A DNA stretch of 64,000 bases from Progne subis subis (GCA_022316685.1 JAKJHU010000181.1:186001-250000); one strand, 5' to 3'. Counted from the first letter of the stretch, positions 1-10,567 are shown. The notes: generated by a model from the letters alone, not told the origin. Made by a program: numbers and translations.

Positions 1-211
1 TTCTAACCTAATGCTTTCAAAAAGTGGCCATAAAAATTGGGCTTTTTCTAAGGGCCAGGGTGGGTGGGAGAGCACTCTCAAATCTCATTTCAGTAGATCC
101 GGATGAAACGAATCCTTTTGGTACATTGCAAAAGTGTCGGATATGCAGATTCATAGAAAATTAACCCAGTCCTAACTGGATGTAAATGAGCAGGTTATTT
201 TATATATTGAA

Positions 212-235
212 GAAAAAAAAAAAAAAAAAAAAAAA
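212..235 (+). repeat. poly(A) tract in NR3C1 3' UTR
   Basis: Uninterrupted run of about 24 A within the 3' UTR. It could be a simple homopolymer or the relic of a small retroposed tail; no recognisable element precedes it. It is a likely site of internal oligo-dT priming in cDNA data. Confidence 0.8.
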
Positions 236-1049
236 TTGAAGCCTGATTTTTGCATACGATGCAACAGCCATAACGCAAAGAGTCACGGGCTGCATTGATG
301 CCAAGAAGATCAGTCCTGACTGCCCATCAGGAAATTTTCAGGAAAATATGCATAGCTTCAGAAAAGTTTACTTCTGTGTGGAGAAACTCTGTTTTCTATA
401 CACTTAAGCTATCATCACACAAGTATTTCTGGAGACCCCCACGGACAGGGGAGGACGTGTGAGTGCACCCGGTGGCTGGGGTTGTTCTCCCGTAGGATTC
501 CGGAATCCTCCTCTCCGGGGACTGGATCCACGCAGCTGGGACTGGATCTCCCAGCTCCAAACTCGCCTGGTTAGAGACCCAATTCCACATCTCCACCCTT
601 CACTGACTGCTCCATCCTCTTTCCTGGAGAGCAGGAGAGCTCCGCTACTGAGTTCGTGGTCTTAGAGTTGTCCGTCAAACTTTCTGTCTTTGTAAGGCTG
701 CAGCCCTTCACATTGAATTCCTGGCGTGCCATAAATTCCCATGGGCCTTGTGGATTACTCCTTGTTGCCATTGATGAGGATATTTTCGACATTTAGAAGC
801 TGTAGTAGCCTTTTCTACGTGCACCTTAACAATTTTCTGTATCTCAAAACTGAAATATTTACTATGCCACTCTAAAATTTGATTTTTACTCAAAGTGGCC
901 AGATCGTTTGTGTAATAGAAATGAGAAAAAATCGTCTGAGAAAATACAAAACCTAATATATTTTTATATTTAGTTATAGTTTCAAATATGTATAATCGGT
1001 ATATTTGCTGATCCAAGAAAAAAAAAAAAAAAGGGAAGGGCTACTGCAG

Positions 1050-1165
1050 CTTTAAAAGCAATTTATTAAATGATTGTAAAATAGCTTGTATAGTGTATAA
1101 TAAGGATGATTTTTAGATGACAGATTGCTCTATCATGATACATGTAATTATATTTTTTGTAGGGG
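1050..1165 (+). promoter_or_regulatory. NR3C1: deeply conserved NR3C1 3' UTR block
   Basis: AU-rich block almost identical to the mammalian NR3C1 3' UTR as I remember it (AATTTATTAAATGATT, AGCTTGTATAGTGTATAATA, GATTTTTAGATGA, TTTTTGTAGGGGTCA). Contains an ATTTA-type core (AATTTATTA). Conservation between bird and mammal over non-coding sequence suggests binding of RNA-stability proteins or microRNAs; which ones cannot be read from the sequence. Confidence 0.75.
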
Positions 1166-1680
1166 TCACAGATATGCCGAGTGGAAGCCGTGGTGTGCGG
1201 TTTGGCCGGAGGCAGCGCCGGGGCTGCCGGTGTTGGTATCCAAAGAAGTGCTCTGTTCAGAGGGGGAACCTGTGCTCCGTGGGCGTTCGTAGGCTTGGGT
1301 TGTGTGTGTTGAATCACTGTGTAAAACTCCCCGTGGTTTGGGGTGGGATACTCCTATCTGTATGGTCGGGAGCCGCTCCCGAGGCACGGCTGAGCCAGAC
1401 CCCGCTGCAAAACCTGTCACTGCTCTGACCGGGGGTTCGGGCACTGCCTCACTCCCACAGCAAAAACAGCTTAGAAATTGGGCAATAATCCACATCCAGG
1501 TGCCAGCAATTTGTAAATACAGAGCGTGGGGTGTTCACAGCACATTTCTACGTTGAGCAGACCTTGGTTTCCAACTGAAATAGGAAACTCAATTCTCATC
1601 CTTTCTTAAAGCTCTTTTTGAATGTTATACCTATTAAAAAAGATCCTATATTCAGTACTTTGGAGTAAAATAGCATCTTT

Positions 1681-1686
1681 AATAAA
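1681..1686 (+). terminator. NR3C1: proximal poly(A) signal of NR3C1 (AATAAA)
   Basis: Canonical AATAAA inside a block conserved with human, where an equivalent AATAAA follows CAGTATTTTGGAG. A possible internal polyadenylation site giving a shorter transcript; usage is inferred, not shown. Confidence 0.5.
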
Positions 1687-2010
1687 AGAAAATAATCACT
1701 CTCTTCTTTGATCTGTCAGGAATATGTACATTTTGTAATAGGTAAAGGTCAGGATTTTAATTACGACTTCCAGCCCAAGTCATTGGGAATCCTCCCGCGC
1801 CCGTTTGTGATACAGATAGGAGTTGTACTGGTGGGGTTGGGGGGCTCTTGGGGTAGGGGAAATGTGCTCTTACTTTGGAGAATGTTTTATAAATTGCATC
1901 CCCAGAGCCCCCGGTCGGAGCCTGGGGACGGCGTGTGCGGGTCGGGGTGCAGGGACCCCAAATTGTCGTTTTTGCCAGCAAAAGCAACTGCAGTGAACTC
2001 CAGCAGATGG

Positions 2011-2079
2011 TGGAGTTGGGGCTGGGACCGGATGAGCTTTAAGATCCCTTCCAACCCAAATTCTGGCCTTCTGTGATCC
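2011..2079 (+). mobile_element. CR1 LINE 3'-end fragment, old
   Basis: Carries the typical sense-strand CR1 tail: a diverged GGATGAGCTTTAAGATCCC, then TTCCAACCCAAATTCTG, then a TCTGTGATCC end. It is a short 5'-truncated copy sitting inside the NR3C1 3' UTR, in the same orientation as the transcript. Confidence 0.7.
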
Positions 2080-2669
2080 CCCCCTGAGAGAACCGGTCAC
2101 ACAGGAGGAGAGGCTCTCTGCCCCTTGTGTCTGTTTGCTTGTATATTCATTTTCAGTCTCTGGATTTAAGGAAAAACAAAGGAAACTGTGATGTTCGAGG
2201 AAGAGTCGTCCTGTACGTGCTGTTCAGTTTAAACTTCACCAGTGAGACTCCGTAGTGCTGTAGCCAGCAGTGAGAAGTCCGTGTCCTGTTTTCCGTGGTC
2301 CGTGTAGCAGTGGGGAGTCCCTGCACTCTGGATAAAGCAGGGAGAATCCGGCGTTGGCCCTTGAGTGCCTTATCACAAAGTGCACGGATCCGCCCGCGCG
2401 GCGGGGGCAGCTCAGGATCGCAATGGCCTTAGGGGGACACCGGGACGGGGACGGGGACGCGGGGGCACCAGGGGAGGGCGGGGGGGCTGGGGACCGGTGC
2501 CAATCGATGCCGAAAAATGACCTCGCCATTTCCACAGGAAAAGGTAGGAAAGGAGGAAAGTGCCTGGATGAACGTGGGCTGCGGGAAACGTCCCGCAAGC
2601 CCAGCTTCGGAGAGGGAGGGCTTCAGGGACATGACTTAGAGTGAGATTTTATAAAGATTGTATTATTGT

Positions 2670-2800
2670 ATCCCTGCAAGTGTTGGAGGCCTGGTGGGAC
2701 GGGGCTTGGAGCAGCCTGGTCTGGTGGAAGGTGTCCCTGCCCGTGGCAGGGGGGAACAGAGGAGCTGTAGGGTCCCTTCTGACCCAGCCCAGCCTGGGAT
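2670..2800 (+). mobile_element. CR1 LINE fragment inside NR3C1 3' UTR
   Basis: Contains the CR1 3' segment GGGGCTTGGAGCAGCCTGGT, then GTGGAAGGTGTCCCTGCCC and a GGGTCCCTTCTGACCCAG end. It is 5'-truncated, sense relative to NR3C1, and interrupts the part of the UTR that does not align with mammals. Confidence 0.85.
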
Positions 2801-3169
2801 CCCGTGGTCACGGACCAGGCGCGCTCTGCCCCAATCCCAGCCTGCGGCCGGGGCTTGCTGAGCCATCGACGTCTCATAGGAACCAAATTTTCCATGAAGG
2901 TCGAGGGCCTCTCCCGCCAGAGGCCTCGTGTCCGAGGGAAGGTTGGGAGTGTGTGGGAACGCCCCACCTCCAGCCCCCTGCCCGCAGCGGAGGCAGCGAT
3001 GGGTCATTACTCTATTTTGTATATTAAACAAAAAGATATATACTGGGGACAAATCCTATATCATACCAGTGTATGGCATTATTAAAAAAAAAAAAAAAAT
3101 CATTATTTTTATCACAGCAATTTTAAACAGCATTAAAAAAAAAAATTAAACCAGTGACTCCTGTTTAAA

Positions 3170-3175
3170 AATAAA
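3170..3175 (+). terminator. NR3C1: intermediate poly(A) signal of NR3C1
   Basis: AATAAA in the conserved stretch CTGTTTAAAAATAAAAGTTG, followed by a U-rich stretch (GTAGTTTTTTATTC) suitable as a downstream element. Confidence 0.5.
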
Positions 3176-3398
3176 AGTTGTAGTTTTTTATTCATGCTGA
3201 ATAATTCTGTAGTAACAAGTCTGTAGTTTTCACCTACTCAGTGAAATGTTGGACTGTAAAAGCTTGTGTGGAATTGTTGAACATTTATTTTTTCATTTAA
3301 ATTTGCTGTTCTGGTAATACAAAGCCACACATCTGTACAGAAGTTGCAGTAAATGTGAGCCATTTACAGCAATGCCGAATAATGGACAGAAACCATAT

Positions 3399-3404
3399 AA
3401 TAAA
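3399..3404 (+). terminator. NR3C1: distal poly(A) signal of NR3C1
   Basis: AATAAA in CATATAATAAAATTCTGC, followed 12-20 nt later by a U-rich run. It corresponds to the end of the longest human transcript as I recall it, so cleavage is expected near 3420-3430. Confidence 0.8.
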
Positions 3405-4142
3405 ATTCTGCTTTTTTCATTAAATGGCTCCAAAATGCTTTTGCGGAGTTTTTGTTGGGGTCCTGGAGAGGGTTGGGTCTGACATGGCAGGGGAGGGACT
3501 CTGAGTTTGACCAGCCTCAATCCCACTTTAATCCTATTATTTTAAATGTATTTGGTCACTGCAGCGGTTCCCAACTGTCTGATAAAAGCTCCCTCCCCAC
3601 GCAGGTGCCAGCTGCCAAACATTAGTGATGGAAATAAAATGTTCTGAAAAGCCTCGGGGCTCCCCAGGTGTGGCCTGGGGACGGGTGGTGGGGGCTGAGC
3701 TGCCCCGGGGCCCTGAGGAGAGACAGAATTGAACCCAGGAAAAGGGGAGAAGGCCTTGGAAAATCAGCAGTGCTGAAAGGAGCCTGGCTCTGGTGTGAAG
3801 ATGCTGCACTCGTGTTCACAAGGTCTCAGCCCTGGAACAGAAGATGCTGCCATGGAGCTCCTTCCCTGCCATGTGGCCGTTGGAGTTTTTGGTGTTTCCA
3901 GCCCTCAGTGACCGAAACCGCCGCGGTTTTCCCCCAGCACAGCTCAGCCTTTCCCCCCGAGCCACAGAGCCAGGCGTGCTACAATAAAATCTCATTTAAC
4001 TGCAGCAGAAAAGGCCGAGTTCCCAGCAGAGAATGATTTCTTTGAATTGTTTGCAATTAAAGCTTACATAAATTTCCCTTTGGTAATTCCCAAGTTGGAT
4101 GGGGTCAGAGGCAAGACAGGAATGGGATTTATGATAACCACG

Positions 4143-4148
4143 TTTATT
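4143..4148 (-). terminator. ARHGAP26: candidate distal poly(A) signal of ARHGAP26
   Basis: AATAAA on the minus strand (CCCAAATAAACGTGG) about 6.3 kb beyond the stop codon, which fits the long 3' UTR of the human gene. The downstream sequence is only modestly GU-rich. If used, the two convergent transcripts end about 0.7 kb apart. Confidence 0.35.
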
Positions 4149-6339
4149 TGGGCAACAGTTCTGGAAAGATGCTTTAAGGGGAGCTGTGAGACACTCAGAT
4201 AAAGAACTGCTCAGTGGCCCACAGGCTCCAGCTCATGGTAAGTGGATCAAGTCCTCAGTGGGGTCACATTCCACCCGAAATCCCCTTTGTCCCATTCCAT
4301 TTACAAAGGCATTGATGTCAGAAGCCATCTGTGGCCCAGGATCTGCTTCCTGGCAGGGTTTTTGCCTCTTCCCTCTGTACCCTGCCGTGCTCCATGGCCC
4401 TGGGGGTGGGCTGGGGCACAGGCTGCTGCCCTCCCTCACCTGCCACCTCGGTTTGCTGTTAATTTGCCTCCTTGGGCTCTATCCTCAGCTTCCAAGAAAT
4501 TCGGGTGAAGCCCAGCATGTGATTGTGATCCATGATTGCTGTTGTGTTCACATTATCCCAGTAAAACGATGGCATTTCAGACTGGTTAGGAAAAGATGCC
4601 ACTAAATGCCATTTTTACAGTTCTGACCTTTCAGATTTGAGCTGTGCAGTTGGTGTTTGCCCCCAGGGTGGTCCCCAGGGGCTGGTCTGTCCCTGGCCAT
4701 GTCCCCTCTGCAGCGTGGGTGCCTGTCGAGCTCTGGGCACAGATTCTGGGGTTTTACAGAACAAAAGCCTCCTTGGCTGTGTGTTGCTGGTTATCCCAAA
4801 GGGGCTCCCAGATTCTCTCCGTGCTCTTGCCAAGCTCCTACCAGGGTCCAGCAAGTTCGGTGCATTTCCTTACCAGGGTTACCAATAACTTCAATTATTG
4901 GTGAACCTGAAAATATATTATATAAATACGTCTAGTACGTGGACATTTCAAAAGGAAAAACTGTAAAGATTGAACAGAGAGGAACCATCAGAAGGGAGTT
5001 CACTGATGTCCAGTGCCTGAGCCCATGGATCAGCTGACAAAATCAACCTGGAGGAGGGGTGGCAGTAAATAGCCTTATCCAACCCATCACAGGCCTGGCA
5101 CAGCTCCAGAGCATAATTAAGGATATTCCCTGAGGTCACAACAGGGAACCTTAGGTTAATAAAAACAGGTGGAATCCTTCTAATTATGGGATCTGTTGAT
5201 TTGAGATCAAACCACGTAAAAAGGTTGGGGCAAAACAGCTGAGGCAGCATCAGGTGTGGGCACTAATTGTGCTCCTGATGCAGGAGGTGACACTTCCTGC
5301 TGACAAGAGTGACCTGGTGTGCCCAGGGCCGGGCAGGGGGCTCGGGGATGGAGCAGCACGGAGGGGAAATACCCTGCAGAGCCTGGACACGGGGAGCTGC
5401 ACCCCTGAGGAGCTGGGAGGGGAAATGGGGACAGGCAGTGACACGCGACTGGCCCTGCCACCCCGCCACCCTCCCCTCTCCGGGCTCCTGCAAGAACAAC
5501 TCCAGAGTTAAACACCAGCATTTTTAATTCCTCATTTCTCTCCTGCCCTTTCCTTTTTCACCCTTTTTGGCTCGCAGGCAGAGTTCCTCCAGCTGGGCAG
5601 CAGCCGAGCCGCACGTGCTCCTACCCCAAACAAACACAGCCCAGGCCTGCAAGGCTCCAACACTGCAATTACTAAAAATAATTTCAGAAAACCCAGCCCA
5701 GCCCAGCCCTTGGCAAGTCCAAGGGACCCGGGGGATGCGGCTGTCACAGCCTCCCCTCCTGCAGCCCCTGGGGTCGGGGGTCCCCCGGGGGGCTCCGGCT
5801 GCTGCCCCTCGGCCGCCGCTCGCTCCCCGCTGCTGCTGGATTTGCTGAGCATAATGGGGCTGAAACAGCTCAGAGCTGTCGGGCTAAATATATCCCCGTT
5901 GCTGGGGAAATAAATAATAAACAGCGGCGCGATGGGGATGGAGCCGAGCCATTGGTTCTGCTCGGGCTGCGGGGTGGCCCCTGAAGCCTCCAGGTACCAC
6001 ACAGGGAGACAAAACTGAACAAAAACCGCACAAAAACAACACCAGTGGCTGAACAAAAAGCCCAGCCAACCCCAAACTTGGCAAAAAATAGCCAGCAGTC
6101 AAACAGGGGCAGAAGCAGCAGGTGCATCTCCCCGGCTCAGAAATATTTATGACAGATAATGGCTGCGGCAAAATGAAAAAGCTTTAAAAAGGAACAAAGC
6201 ATCTCCAGGATCTTGGGGACAGCCCTGGGAAAAGCTCCTTGCTGATGGAGCCATGGGCTGGAAATGAGCACTCACATTTGTGTGACCATGCAGAGGGGCT
6301 TAGACAGGGGTGCCAGGACAAGGGAATGGCTTCTCACTG

Positions 6340-6545
6340 ACCGAGGGCAGGGCTGGATGGGATATTGGGAATAAATCCTTCCCTGGGAGGGTGGGCAGGC
6401 CTGGCACAGGGTGCCCAGAGCAGCTGTGGCTGCCCCTGGATCCCTGGCAGTGCCCAAGGCCAGGTTGGACACTGGGGTTGGAGCAGCCTGGGACAGTGGG
6501 AGGTGTCCCTGCCCTGGCTGCGGTGGCACTGGGGTGGATTTAAGC
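6340..6545 (+). mobile_element. CR1 LINE 3' fragment
   Basis: Sense CR1 landmarks in order: GGAATAAATCCTTCCCTGGG, AGGGTGGGCAGGCCTGGCAC, CAGAGCAGCTGTGGCTGCCC, CAAGGCCAGGTTGGACACTG and GTGGGAGGTGTCCCTGCCC. 5'-truncated; antisense to ARHGAP26. Confidence 0.92.
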
Positions 6546-7459
6546 CCTTTTCCAGCCCCCTGTGCCAGGGAGATGCTCACCCCAGTGGTACCTTCACTAC
6601 CAGCCACATTCCAGCCCTTCTGGGGCTCATCCCCAGAGCCTCTCCCATCACCTGTCCCTCTTGCTCTGCTCTTCACTCACAGGGGGCTGCAAACAAAAGC
6701 TCTGAGCAACTGCAGATGCTGAATTATCTGATTGCCTGGGGTAACAGCTGGATCCTGGGGCAGGGCAGGCCTGGGGGAGCAGGGGCTGTGGGGGGCTCCC
6801 AGAGATGGGGACACAGCAGGGACACCGGAATCTCCCTGTGGAGACAGATTGCTCCAACTCCCCCACACTCCCAGCTCCAGACCCGGCTCTGCCATCCCCA
6901 CCTAATCCAAGCTGGGCTGGTCTCCGGGACACCCGGCTGCTGCAGACTTTTTCCCCTTCCTGCGTGCGTCAGTGAGTTTAGAGCCCAGGTGTGATTTTCT
7001 AGACCCTTTGTCTGAGGTTTAGAAGCAGAATAAGCTTCATTAGCAGAAGGGAGGATTTACAATAAGTAATAGGTAGGTGCTACCTCGTGAGCTGTCAGCA
7101 TCGTGCTAAATTACCAGCTGAGCCCGTCTGCAAACAATCAGCTGCGCACCCAGAGAACAGAGCTGTGAACGGCTATTTCTTAAAAAACCTTTGCTTTTAA
7201 TCGTTATTTCCCAAAAGCTAAAGATCTGAATTCGCCCAAATGTACAATGTATAATTGCTTTGAGGTTTCTGGTTCGTGAGGAGTTTTAAACCACCACGCA
7301 CTCGCTCACACATCTCTCCATCCCCGGCTCTGGCTCTGTGCAGGTGACTTCTCCCTACAGCTACCCCTGATCCATCCCTGCTGTCCATGAACCTCAGGAG
7401 AGCTTGGGCCTCTTCTCCAGGCAAGAGGACAGTGACAGGACAACAGGGAATGGCCTCAA

Positions 7460-7670
7460 GCATCCAAGCAAACCCCAGTCCAACTGCAAACCAAATCCAA
7501 CCCAATCCAACACCAAACCCCACCCAAGCAATCCAACCACAACCTGACCCAATCCCAGCCCAAACTCAAACACCCAAACCCAACCCAACACCAAATCCAA
7601 CACCAATCCCAGCCCAACACCAATCCCAGCCCACCCCAATTAATCCAACTGCCACCAAACCCAGACCAAA
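7460..7670. repeat. degenerate CCAA-rich repeat, G-rich on the ARHGAP26 strand
   Basis: About 210 bp built from AACCCAATCC-like and CCAACACCAA-like units, nearly free of G on the plus strand. On the minus strand it has six GGG runs between 7586 and 7548, enough for a G-quadruplex with one long loop. No clear single period. Confidence 0.75.
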
Positions 7671-7856
7671 CTCAGGGCGCACTCGTGGAACATTGGCCAT
7701 TGACGTGAAACATGGCAGGGCTGCACCAAGAGACTTTCTGATGTCAGCTCCAGCATCCTTGCACCATCTCTTTTTTTTGGTTTAATGCCCACAGTGACCG
7801 GCCAGGGGCCGTGAGAGAGGCTCTGCCCACCAGCAGCATCACCACCCAGCTTTTGT

Positions 7857-7862
7857 TTTATT
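7857..7862 (-). terminator. ARHGAP26: candidate proximal poly(A) signal of ARHGAP26
   Basis: Minus-strand AATAAA in CAGTCAAAATAAAACAAAAG, followed within 15-35 nt by a G/U-rich stretch (GGGTGGTGATGCTGCTGG) that fits a downstream element. It lies about 2.6 kb past the stop codon. Confidence 0.5.
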
Positions 7863-8604
7863 TTGACTGATGATTTTAATAGTAAGCATCAAATGCTGTG
7901 TCAGGCTGGTTTAAAAAAGAAGTATTTCCTATCTTTAATTTCTCTTGGAATAAACCAATGTTTACTACAGTATTAAAGCTGGCCCAAAATGGGAACATTT
8001 AGTAAGCGTTCCAGACAAGTTTTTTCTTTTTGGAAAATTTTAATTAAAAAAAAAACTACTCCACTGGCTCTTCTGTAAGAGCAATAACTTCTGCCTCGGT
8101 TTGATTTCCTTTCCTCCAGGACACATCTTGTAAATACATCTGCGTGGGACTTTTGTTCCCAGAAACTCTCTAGGTAGCACATCCAACAGCTCCCAAGTGC
8201 CTCTGAAAAGGAATTTACTCCGCTCTCAGAGTAACCGGAGCGTCCAAGGAGCCGAGGGGGGACCCTGCACGGAAAGGTTTTGTGGGGACACGGCGGGAGC
8301 AGCGCAGTGCTGGTGCTCACACGGCATTGCTAAGCAGGTCCCCAAATACCCTGTCCCCAGATAATGCCTTCTGGAGGGCTCTTGGCAGGTTTGCAATTCC
8401 CATTCATCCCCAGCACTCGCTCTGCTCCGGCAGCATCCCGGGAAGGCAGGAGGGGACACGACAGTTACAAACACAAATAGTGCTGACAGATGAAATATTA
8501 AGGGGTTTTTAAAATCCTTTCCATCAGCTCTCCCCATTCCTCTCCCACCCTCAGGGAGGGGCTCACGGCCCCACGGTCCCAGCACAGCCACAGAGCAAAG
8601 CCGG

Positions 8605-8703
8605 GGCTGGATAAAGCCTGGCCTCATCCTAAGCCAAGGCTGGATACAGCCCAGCCCCATCTGATGCCAGGGCTGGATAAAGCCTGGCCTCATCCTTGCC
8701 TTC
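8605..8703. repeat. 33-bp direct repeat, three copies
   Basis: Unit begins CTGGATAAAGCCTGGCCTCA and is repeated three times; copies 1 and 3 are nearly identical and copy 2 is diverged. It lies in the ARHGAP26 3' UTR. Confidence 0.8.
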
Positions 8704-10478
8704 AGGAAAGCCAAGAAATAGCACAAAAGTTGGCTACAAAATCCAAGGATGGAGATGAACCAGCAACGTGCTCGGGAAACACCGGATTTTATCCCTACAA
8801 ACCTCTCGCTCCCTTCATCCAACACCTCAGAGTAGAGACCACGAGGCAGTTTGGGGACTTCACCCTTGCCCAAACCATGTCAGGGGCCCAGAGTGTTCCC
8901 CAAGGGGTCAGAATGTTATGGAGAGGGTGTGATCCCATGGGAATGAGCTGTGCCACCCACCCTGGAAAGCAGGAAAAAAATGATTGCCTTTTTCCTCTTT
9001 TTTCCTCAAGACAAAAGCCCAGGAAGTTTAATTACTGTGGACAGAAACGTGAAGAGGGCTGAAATTTCAGCTCCCTCCTCTCTAAGTGACACCACGGGGT
9101 GAAGGAAGCAGCAGCTCCAGGCTGCAGGTCGGGGGCTTTGGAGCCTCTCAGCGACCAGCTTCAGATGTCCTTTGCTTCTCTCCTTACAGCTCTTCTAAAA
9201 ATATCAAATATAGATCTTTTCCTCATAATATTTTAAGATACTCTATTTATACATTAATCCTTTCAAAAATAAAAAGTGACACACGGAGCAGTTCAGTCAC
9301 TCGGAGTCTTTAAAACTGTTACAAAAAGCCACGACATCCATCCCCAGCGCCGCAGGCTGGGGCTCCTTTTGAGACTTTCTTTTTATAAAATATGATTCCA
9401 GCTCTCAAGATCCCGGCTCTGGAGTAAAACAGGGCTTCTTCTCCCACCCTGGCCCTTCAGAAGGGCCTGGAATGATGAGGGGTTTGCACCCTCGTCCTCG
9501 AGGCGTGTCCATGGAGGCAGGAGCCGGGCTGGTGCAGCCGAGGTTTCGTCCCTGGCTCTCCACAGCCCCGCCTTGGCCACAGCAACAGCAAACGCCCCGC
9601 AAGGATGGAAATAATTCACCTGGCACAACCAGCACTGCACAGACTTGGCACGGAGGAGGCTGCAAGCAAGGGGAGGCCTGAAAAACAACGCTGGAGAGAG
9701 GCAGAGGCAGCCCCAGCAGGGCACATCAGCGGCCTGGGCACTGCAGGAGCACGGATGTACAGTGGGATTTGGGAAGGGCAGGTACCAAACAGCCAAACAA
9801 CAGGAGTGGGGTTTGTCTGGGGCTGCAGTGGGCAGGCAGCGTGGGCTGCTCCCCTGGCACAGACTGAGGGTTACCCCAGGGAATCAAAATCCTGGAAATG
9901 AAAAAGGAGAATTTGAGGTTTTGTCCAAAACATCCTCTCTCCACCGAGCAGGTGCCTGCCAGCGCTGAGCCCTGCAGAGCACAGCCGGGGCTCGCTCTCG
10001 CCCGCAAGAGCCGGCGCGGCAGAGGGGGCACACCCAGAGCTGCCCCCAGAACTCGGGGTGCTCCCTGGCAGCACCGAGAGCACTCAGGGAAGCACAGGGA
10101 AGGCTCTGGGAGCACAGGGCTCCTCCTCGGTGGGACCCTGGGCTCCCTGCCCTGCACAGCTGGGGAACGTCCCTGGCAGGGAACCCTCAGCTCGGCCCCT
10201 GGGAGCACTCGGCTGTCCCTCGGTGGATTGCCATGGCTGGGATGTGGGCTTGAAGCACGCCCACCTCGGGGCTGGGGGAGTCTCTCCATGTGCCCGGGAA
10301 CGTTCCGCCGCAGCGCCGCGGGAGCAGGAGGAGAGGCGACGTCTGATCCACACAAACATCCAGCAGCAGGCACGGGGCTGTCCTCAGCCCGGTCACACAG
10401 TGGCAAAGGGCACAGGGGCCTGCAGGACTCCCCATGGATACCATGGAATGCTCAGCAGTGGCACTGTACACCCCACAG

Positions 10479-10567
10479 TTATAGGAACTCGACGTAGTTC
10501 TCGGGGATCAGTCCTGTCTTGCCGTTGAGGGTCCCTTCCAGCCAGCCGGGCTCCTGGGATGGGTGAA
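10479..10567 (-). CDS. ARHGAP26: ARHGAP26 last coding exon: second half of SH3, stop
   Basis: Acceptor CTGCAG ends at 10568. The exon encodes [16 protein letters not shown] and then [12 protein letters not shown], with TAA at 10481-10479. It supplies the SH3 conserved Trp (PGW) and the Pro-Asn-Tyr motif (PENYV) that bind proline-rich ligands; in this family these include FAK and PKN-type kinases. The first two bases complete the Val codon split across the intron. Confidence 0.97.

Larger units (their letters stand above)
1..3425 (+). other. NR3C1: NR3C1 (glucocorticoid receptor) distal 3' UTR, partial
   Basis: Non-coding 3' end of the glucocorticoid receptor mRNA; the coding region and the start of the UTR lie left of the window. 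Recognition rests on blocks matching my memory of the human NR3C1 3' UTR. Block 1050-1165 begins with a run around CAATTTATTAAATGATT and continues to TTTTTGTAGGGGTCA. Block 1610-1690 includes CTTTTTGAATGTTAT and an AATAAA. Block 3010-3425 includes CAGTGACTCCTGTTTAAAAA, the TATTCATGCTGAATAA stretch and CATTTACAGCAATGCC. Their order is the same as in human. Between 1690 and 3005 the sequence is mostly bird-specific, GC-rich and carries two CR1 fragments. The UTR is AU-rich in the conserved parts, which fits known post-transcriptional control of this receptor. The gene ends tail to tail with ARHGAP26, its neighbour in mammals, which supports the call independently. No open frame here is coding. 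Confidence 0.93.
3005..3425 (+). promoter_or_regulatory. NR3C1: conserved terminal block of NR3C1 3' UTR
   Basis: About 420 bp that follow the human NR3C1 3' terminus closely from TCTATTTTGTATATTAAA to the final poly(A) signal, apart from A-run length differences near 3084-3145. Holds two AATAAA signals (3170, 3399) and one ATTAAA (3145). Strong conservation around a 3' end points to regulated polyadenylation and stability elements (inference). Confidence 0.85.
3426..7839. other. interval between NR3C1 and the proximal ARHGAP26 3' end
   Basis: No coding exon seen. Holds one clear CR1 copy (6340-6545), a C-rich/G-rich degenerate repeat (7460-7670) and a possible distal ARHGAP26 poly(A) signal at 4143-4148. 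Further plus-strand AATAAA motifs near 3632 and 3985 could serve extended NR3C1 transcripts. If the ARHGAP26 3' UTR is as long as in human (about 6 kb from memory), most of this interval belongs to it. Confidence 0.5.
7840..10478 (-). other. ARHGAP26: ARHGAP26 3' UTR, proximal part
   Basis: Sequence following the ARHGAP26 stop codon. The end given is the first well-formed poly(A) site (signal 7857-7862). A longer form down to about 4125 is possible. The stretch includes AT-rich parts (8020-8060, 9190-9290) of the kind seen in 3' UTRs and a 33-bp triplicated element at 8605-8703. No open frame is convincing as a gene. Confidence 0.55.

Noticed and set aside
1..3425. NR3C1 coding sequence
   Set aside because: The C-terminal ligand-binding-domain codons are not found; only 3' UTR is present, so the stop codon must lie left of the window.
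6365..6994. 209-residue plus-strand open frame
   Set aside because: The first part is the 3' non-coding end of a CR1 element, and the rest has no recognisable protein features.
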